A stretch of 64,000 bases of DNA from Trematomus loennbergii (Eukaryota; Chordata; Actinopteri; Perciformes; Nototheniidae), in assembly GCA_012861695.1 (NCBI GenBank), contig JAAOOA010000158.1:186001-250000 (forward strand), given 5' to 3'. The position numbers and the translations under genes are program-made. Under the pieces are notes generated by a model. It saw only the letters and a list, made by a program, of their open reading frames with translations, made no database searches and was not told the origin of the DNA. Shown one piece after another: positions 34,501 through 43,500 of the stretch (position 1 is its first letter; each line of letters opens with the position of its first letter).

Positions 34501-37500
34501 CATCATATAGAGCTGTACATCTCTCTGTAGGAGAACCTGTGTATATTTATTTATAAGGCTGTTTTTTCACCTCCTTAATGTTTCTTTTAAAGTGGGCCCA
34601 CATCATGATTAAATTATGTTGCAGCTGCCGACTGAGGTTTTTAGTGAGAATCCAGTTTTTTCATCTTGCTCCTGTAACTTGGAATAACATGAAGAACAAT
34701 ATAAAGCTAACCTTTTTTATGATATCTTTTTTTGTGATATTTCTCACTGCCTATAGGATTTTCTGTTATTGTTGATTTTATTTTTTTACCTCTGATATGT
34801 TGTAAATGCGGTCTCTACCAAAATCAATTTAATCTGTATGTTGCTTTACCTAGAAAGCTTTTTGTTTCTATAAATAATACTGCTGCGTCTGCATTACGAT
34901 CATAAGACTATTGTATGGTTGTTATCTGAGATTGTAATTGTATTGTAATGTCAGGGTTTGTGTATGAGTAAACTCACACACTGGAGGAGAGGGGAAGTCT
35001 TGATGTCCTTCCAGAGCACAAGAGACAGTGTCCCTGGGCTGAAACAAGCCTTCATAAGAAGATGTATTCATCGATGTGATTTTCTCTCCGTTCTTGAACC
35101 AGACGTAGTTCAGAGAACCAGCTGGACTGCAGCTGCTGTGACACTTCAGCTCTGCCTCAGTAGAATAGTTGTAGACCTTTGCTCTGATCACCTGCACCTG
35201 GAGAGCTGGATATTAGTAAAAGAAGCAATATTATTTAACGTCTAAAACTGATGATAAAGTAAATACTGTTATACTTTTATATTTTACTATATTTTTTATT
35301 GTTTTAATATTTTTGTAGATCTCTATCTGTGTTTTTAATATTTGTTTTACTTTTATGTATGCACCACAACATCAAGTCAAATTCCTCGTACGTGTCAACC
35401 TACCTGGTGATAAACCTGATTCTGATTCTGATTCTGAAATGTACATACCCATTAACACAACAGTCTAAAGTAGGTGAGCAAAAAAGAAAACTCATCCAAC
35501 AGTAATTATAAAAACTCATCTTCCAGTATTTTCTAATTGTAATGTGTTGGTTTTATACAGAATACATCAGTGAGTGTTGATCAGTACCTGTGACAGTCAG
35601 AGTTGTTCCAGGTAAATCATTCCTCCATTCAAAGCTTGTTGTTTTGAATTTGAAGAGATACTGAGCTGAATCTGAGTCTCTCAGGTCAGAGATCCTCAGA
35701 GTGGAGCGTCCTCTCTCTGTTTCAAGGATCTGAACACGACCTGCATACTGGGAGTCTTCACTAAGGTCCTCAGGTTGATAGGGATTCTGCTCCTGATGAC
35801 TACGCTCAGGAATGAACCAGAACTTTGATGTAATACATTCATTACTGGTGTACGTGCAGGAAATGTCCACTGATGATCCTTTGGGGGCACCGATACTTCC
35901 TTCAGTATAAGTCAGTGTGTTGCTGTCTCGACCAGTGACACCTGAAAAATCAAAATAAATGGTAAACCATTGTTTTACCAGAGTTGATGAGAAGTCACAT
36001 ACCCATACAGTTAGCTATGGCTTCCACTAGATGGTGTTATGTTAGAATAAGGTAGTGAAGTGAACTCACACACTGAAGGGGAGGGAGAGTCCTCATATCC
36101 TTTCAAAGCACAGGAATAGCTGTCTAGAAAACTCAAGTCGACTTGAAGAGACGAAGATGTCCCTGTTTGAATCTTTTCACCGTTCTTGTACCAGTAATCA
36201 TTATCAGGTACAACACAACTGCTCTGACACTTCAGGTTTGCACTGCTAGAATCGTTGCTTTCCACCTGCACCGAGAGATCTGTATTTGTGAAGAAGGATC
36301 AGGAAGGTTTTTTTTACTGCAGGTCTCCCTTGAAAAAGAGATCGTTCATCTCAATGGGATTTTTCACCTGGTTAAATAAAGGCTACAAACAAGGTTATTT
36401 AAGAATAAACTCCCAATATTCATGTATATAAAAACTCATCACATTTAATTATTGTTTTCTTAAAGTTGAACATTTGGAAATGATTGGCATGAATGAAAGT
36501 ATTACCTGTGAGAGACAAAGTGACTGCAGGTGAACCAGAATATTTTCCATCTGGTTGGTTTGTTTCGATCCAGAACCTGTAGTCAGCTGAGTCGCTCTCT
36601 CTCAGGTTTTTGATTCTCAGAGTGCAGTTGTTGTTTTCACAGATATCCTCTAGACGACCTGCATACTCTGATTCTGTGAACAGATCTACAGGATCACCAT
36701 CTTTCTGTTTAGTAAACCAGAATGTTTTCTCCACTGTGTTAACTCTTCCTCTCCATGGAGATGGGTATGTGAAGCTGCATCTTATCTCCACTGTTGATCC
36801 TTTCACTGCACATACCTCAGTAGAAGTGTAAGTCACTCCCCAGCCACCCTGACCCTGAACCACTGTAACACAGAGCATATCAGAAACTATGATCAGACTC
36901 ATACAACATCAAATACCAGACTTTCATTTGTAGTGTTGATGTTTCAGTCCACTTTTCTCGAAACTACTTATCCACTTGCGCCATTCAACTTAAGGCCCTG
37001 ACATAACAAATCAACACCAAAGAACACGTCCCGACGGACCCGACTGTTGTGTCGCCTCACGTCTCCTCCGTCTTGGTCAAAAAGTCTCACTGGAACACAC
37101 TGCAAAGACTTCAGCCGACAGCCAAGTAGCACGTACGCACTGCGCATGCGTGAGTGGCAATAAGTATTCGTCATTCAAAAGAGGCAACCGGAAACAGTCT
37201 GCGTGATACAAACAACAAATAGCAAATAGCCACCCTGCAACACACCACCAATGCTACAGCTCGAGCCAAGCAGCACATGAGCTATGCCAATATTTTAACA
37301 GTATCGGTGCAGTGCCTTTTCAGTGGGGCAAGATATAGCAAATATGTATGCCTATCCTGCTATTTGTGTTTATTCTTTTAATCACACAGCGTTAAGAAAA
37401 AATAAAAATGTGCCTACATAACTGTCAGTTGCAGCCCTAGCATTATTATTGGTTTAACTACTAACAATATATTTTCAAAACATTTTAAAATGACCATCTT

Positions 37501-40418
37501 GAACAGCTACAACATTAAAATACTTCTAGCAGATTGTGGAGGATAATGGGAGAATGAAGCCAACCTCACGTACTGTATGAAAGGTTGCATGTGAATAGAG
37601 GGGCAGAAACCGTCTTGCAAATTTACATTTCATTCTTGAACAATGAACAGCGGTAGAGAGTAACAAAGTACATTTACTTAAAGGGGACCTATCATGCAAA
37701 ATGCACTTTTGTACGTCTTTTATACATGAATATGTGTCCCCGGTGTTCCAGGGAACTCACCAAGTGTCAGAAAACACAACCCTCTCTATTTTCCTCCATA
37801 CCCAAATCTCTAAAAAAAGGGGCTGCAACGGATCTGATAAAAACTGATCCAGATTTGAACACTGTCCTGACGTCAGGACAGTGGCGCTACGGCTATTGGG
37901 CCAACTCCACCAATCAGGAGGAGACAGCCACGGCCATTGCCGTTCGAAAGCGCCGGAGACGCTGTAGTACATATGCCAGGCCTCTAGATGGTGCTGTTGC
38001 TCACAGAATCAACCCTTGCTAAAAAGAGCTAACATTTTTCAAATTGAGCGAAATGAGGCATGGCTAAAATGCATGATCTGTTTGGTATTTTGAAAAAACT
38101 AAAGTATAAATATGCCTTATATAGGTATGGTCCTACACTATATTATTCAAATATAGCATGATAGGTCCACTTTAAGTACTGTACTGCTCCGCTCCAATTC
38201 AGGTAAATAGTGTACTTTATACTGCGCTACATTTATTTGATAAATTTAGTAACTTTGAAGATTCAGAATACTACAAAATATAATAAAGAAATAGTTTATC
38301 ATGTATTATTATAGGTTAAGATAAAATGTTATTGATCCCATGGTGAACTTCAAAAGCTACCCAGCAGTATATAAGTAAGGGATAATGTGCAGCGAGGCGG
38401 TCATTATGGGTAAAAGAACACCCGACAGGCCAACACACTCTCACGCCATAAACCTCCAGGAGCGACGCTTGGTCAGGGTCCCGAGGCGTGCAGTTGGGAC
38501 GCTCATAGGCTCCTTCAGCTTCATAAACAGACGCAAATAGCTTTCAACTGATTGCAATGTATTCCCATCTGCGGCGGGATTTGACGCTCATGGAAGCACG
38601 GCATTCGTTTGTGTCGGCGGCTGTTAAAGGCAATGTGAGCGTCCATTCCCATTGGATAACGGAGAATTGTACACCCGGAAGTAAGTATTCCCCTTGCTGT
38701 CGATTGATTTGACAGTGATATCTCCACTACTCATTAACTGAAAAACACCAGATTATCCTTGTTAATTAAACGACATTGATAGGTTTTTATTAGGGCTGTC
38801 AAGTTAACGCGTTAATAACGCGTTAACGCAAAAAAATTAACTCCACTAATTATTTTAACGCGATTAACGCATGTGTATTTTTTGTCCTCGGCCACCCCGC
38901 CCCGTAGTTTCAGAGCGCATCGAGTTTAAAATACCATCTACAAGCTGATGCTGACAGCCCCGCTCCTGCCGCCCGCTTGTGGCAGACCACACTTCAACGC
39001 TCACCGGCAGGCCCGGACTGGCCATCGGGAGGACCGGAGGGTGTGTGTATGTGTGGCACGAGCAAGGCACACCTTACGTGTTGTTATTGTTGTTAGCATC
39101 TGGTGCTAGCTAGCTGCGCTAACGGATATAAGGAGCTGTTTCAATGAAAACAGAGGAGCGACATTTCGCCGACAACTGCGCCGAGCACTTGACTTTATGC
39201 AGGTAGCCAGACAGTGGGACATTGTACGAAAAGTCAGCACACTCACCACGGATAGTGCGCGCAACATGATTGCACAAAGCATTGTAAAGCTTTGTAAAGT
39301 TTTGACGAGCACCAGGGTCTTCTTATTCGCGCACCCAGATCTCTTCTGATTGATATTGCAACACAGAACTCCAGTGTTGCTTCATGTCTCCAGAAAGGGT
39401 AAGTAAGCAATTATTTATAACGTATTGTGTGTTTTTATGGGATTTAACAGTGTTGTCTTGTAAGCTAGTTGTTGAGTTACTCAGGATCCAAACATAACAT
39501 GTGTAAAATGTATTGTTTGGTTAGAGTAAATATAGCCTTTTAGTGATTGCTAGGACCTTAAACTTTAGAAATGTCTATAGAGTATGCATTTAGTTAACAG
39601 GAGGTTATTATTCAAAAGTGAAATTCCATTTTAGAAGTGAAAAACATGGAGGGGATTGATGTAGTTGTAGTTTTTGACTCCTGCCCTCAGATGGTGGTAA
39701 AGAACCACATTTGACTAGTAGATACTAAGAAGTATTTCTAGTGCATTTCTGTCAGACACCAATGGGTCAAATCTAAACTTTAGATTGTAATTAACTGGTA
39801 ATCAGTTATTAAATGAAGCCTGCTTTAGTAGGTAACTGATGTTTGTATTTGAGTTGTAGGTCAGCTCCATTTCACTCTGCTCTTTGCTTACTTATCTGCA
39901 TGCCAGAGACTGCAACATAACATACAAGACCAGTGGATGTGAATGATCGTGTTACATTTAAAATGAATATAGCGGAAATACTGGACAGATTTTAAAGCTC
40001 AGGGTGCCTAAAATGATCAACTTCTCCATATTAACGATTGATCTGTCCTCCGAATAGGCTTTGTGGAGTGTACAAACTAAAACATTGGCGGACCAAAATG
40101 TTCCCTAACCCTCCTGTTACATTCAGGGTCAAATTAACCCGTTGAACGTTTGAAAATCTACGAAAAATACTTTCAAGTATTTTCTTTGTATGAAACTTCT
40201 TCTACTTACCTTAATTAGTGCAATAAACAAGTAAAATGAAAATGGTTCATGTCATGCATTTGGAACCCCCCCTACATGTCTATATCACAGAGATGGTATT
40301 CGGGTCAATCTGACCCGGCAGTGAAAGTGGAGGCTAAAAGCGGTCAGAAATGTACACATTTTTATTCATTAAATTCCTGTAAGACCTAGCATGTGGTGAT
40401 AGTATGATAGGCCACACA

Positions 40419-40474
<56 letters not shown>

Positions 40475-40503
40475 CACACACACACACACACACACCACAC
40501 ACA

Positions 40504-40548
<45 letters not shown>

Positions 40549-43500
40549 TGTATTGTATTATTGTATGAGAGAGGTTCCAGGTTGAATTGAGGCGAATATT
40601 TGTAATGTTCAGGTTGTTGTGTTTAATATTCATGAGAATATTTGTCATTGTTCAAATAGTAATAAACAAACATATAAAGCATATTTGTCCACTCATATGT
40701 CGATAAGAGTATTAAAAACTTGAAAAATATCCCTCTAAGGTACATTTAGAACAGATAAAAAATGTGCGATTAATTTGCGTTAATTGCGATTAACTATGGA
40801 CAATCATGCGATTAATCGCGATTAAATATTTTAATCGACTGACAGCCCTAGTTTTTATGTACAATGCTTTTGTCACGTTTTCCCCTTCAATTCTGAGAAA
40901 CAAGTAGTTTTCTATGAGTTTTGGATGGCCGAAGACATTACATTACCCACAATCCTCTGTAGCAACCATAGACTGTATATTGCAACAGGCAACAGCTTCG
41001 GTTCATGTTCATTTACAAACTCTTCAACTACAACCGTAGTTATATTTAAAAACATGTTAGAAGGCCTCACGAAATACTTTAATGTAAATTAAAATGTAAA
41101 TGTGAAGGAATGTGTGTATATTAACTGTGGGTTTTTCTCTGGAAGTTTTTCCTTGAGGGTCAAAGGATGTCGTTTTTCTCATACTGATATTCCGCTATGC
41201 ACGCTGGGATTTGGTGTTTATGCGATGTGAAATCCGAAAACATTTAAAAAAATAATAATAATACATTATTCCGAGTGTGCTTGCTTTTCTCTTTGAAAGT
41301 CATCACATAACGGCATTGTAATACACGTTTCGGCTGCATTAAATATTACATATCTGCCGTAGTTAACTCTATGTATAGAGCCCTGATGAGAAGACTTCTA
41401 GACAAACAGGAACAACTGCCGCCAAAACTGAAAACAGCTTTGGGGGTATAGAAGATGAATATGGAGGGATGAAACCCTCTTTGATGGTCACACATGCAGA
41501 GCACACAGCACACACAGTGAAATTTGTATCTACAGATAAATATTAAGCCTGACAAAGTACTTAACGTCTAATATATTGCTTTCCTGCAATGTTAACTATG
41601 TTTAAGCACTTATTTTAACTGATATTATACATATGTATTATACTCTTATAAGATGTATGAGATAGTATAAGAAATGTGCAGAATATGACAATGTAATGGT
41701 GGAGGTACACACATATTGATAGATGTCTTGTAATGCACTGTTGAGGAACCTGCGACCCAAGTTTTTCATTCATTGCATAACTACACCGTAGTTGTGTATA
41801 ATATGATATGTCAATAAACCTTAGAAAATCTTGAAATCTTGAAAGGGATGTGCAAAATAGTCATTATATACAGTCTTTAATGTCAATAAACCTTAGAAAA
41901 TCTTGAAATCTTGAATGGGATGTGCAAAATAGTCATTATATACAGTCTTTAATTAACTATTAGTAGAGAATAACGACGAGTAAAGAATATACTTTATAGG
42001 GATCCTATTAATATCTAATAATAAAATTATAAAATGCAATAACGTGCTTTAACCAGTAGGTGTCCCTTTCTATCAGCTGTGCACCGTTATGGCGTAAATA
42101 CAGCCTATCTACCAATTGGATCAAATATAAAAGTCAGCCGAATTAGTGTTGATACTGCAAGGAGACGTATTGTGTGAAAAGAAATGTAAGATGTTGTTTA
42201 ATTGCTTATATATTTAAGATCCACGTCAAGTTTTCAGTTTTGGCGGCAGTTCCTGTTTGTCTAGAAGTCTTCTCATCAGGGCTCTATAAATAGAAACTAC
42301 GGCAGATATGTAATATTTAATGCAGCCGAAACGTGTATTACAATGCCGTTATGTGATGACTTTCAAAGAGAAAAGCAAGCACACTCGGAATAATGTATTA
42401 TTTAATTTTTTTAAATGTTTTCGGATTTCACATCGCATAAACACCAAATCCCAGCGTGCATAGCGGAATATCAGTATGAGAAAAACGGCATCCTTTGACC
42501 CTCACATCGGAAAAACTTCCAGAGAAAAACCCACAGTTAATATACACACATTCCTTCACATTTACATTTTAATTACATTAAAGTATTTGTGAGGCCTTCT
42601 AACATGTTTTTAAATATAACTACGGTTGTAGTTGAAGAGTTTGTAAATTAACATGAACCGAAGCTGTTGCCTGTTGCAATATACAGTCTATGGTTGCTAC
42701 AGAGGATTGTGGGTAATGTAATGTCTTCGGCCATCCAAAACTCATAGAAAACGACTTGTTTCTCAGAATTGAAGGGGAAAACGTGACAAAAGCATTGTAC
42801 ACTAAAACCTATCAATGTCGTTTAATTAACAAGGATAATCTGGTGTTTTTGAGTTGATGAGTAGTGGAGATATCACTGTCAAATCAATCGACAGTAAGGG
42901 AATACTTACTTCCGGGTGTACAATTCTCCGTTATCCAATGGGAATGGACGCTCACATTGCCTTTAACAGCCTCTGACACAAACGAATGCCGTGCTTCCAT
43001 GAGCGTCAAATCCCGCCGCAGATGGGAATACATTGCAATCAGTTGAAAGCTATTTGCGTCTGTTTATGAAGCTGAAGGAGCCTAGGAGCGTCCCAACTGC
43101 ACGCCTCGGGACCCTGACCAAGCGTCGCTCCTGGACGTTTATGGAGAGAGTGTTGGACAGGCAGATCAAGAGCCTGACGCGAAGCGGAGGGATCTTGATC
43201 AGAATGAAGCAGGGTCCTTGAACACAACACAAGCCTAACGTGTCATCACGTGGTATATGTCTGGTCTGACAGGGGTGCAGTTCTGCCGGAGAGCACCAGA
43301 ACGCCGCTCCGGCACTTCCAAAATTGCAGTACCCATAAGGAGCTGTACACATGCCGCAGTATTTGCGTGGCTGTGTCTTTAGTTGAAAGCCCAGTGGTGA
43401 TCTGTTCATCTGTCATACTGATCAGGCAGTCAATAACTTTGTTGTTATTAGCATCTGGTTAGCTAGCTATGCTAACAAATATAAGAAGCTTTTTCTACAA

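Larger units (their letters stand above)
38791..40850. mobile_element. hAT-type transposon with 8-bp target duplication
   Basis: Begins TAGGGCTGTCA and ends TGACAGCCCTA, flanked by GTTTTTAT at 38783-38790 and 40851-40858. Subterminal AACGCG/GCGATTAA repeats are typical of these fish elements. The other arm of the inverted repeat is uninterrupted at this place (near 42805). Confidence 0.9.
38424..41441. repeat. Left arm of large inverted repeat
   Basis: 38424-38782 and 40859-41441 together are the reverse complement of 42231-43165. The arm is split by the hAT at 38791-40850. Confidence 0.82.

Noticed and set aside
37726..38022. Apparent protein of 98 residues, similar to one at 60111-60557
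   Set aside because: Both are within copies of the same MITE, so this is shared non-coding repeat.
40334..40648. Open frame rich in Cys-Val on the minus strand
   Set aside because: Produced by the (CA)n tract inside the hAT element.
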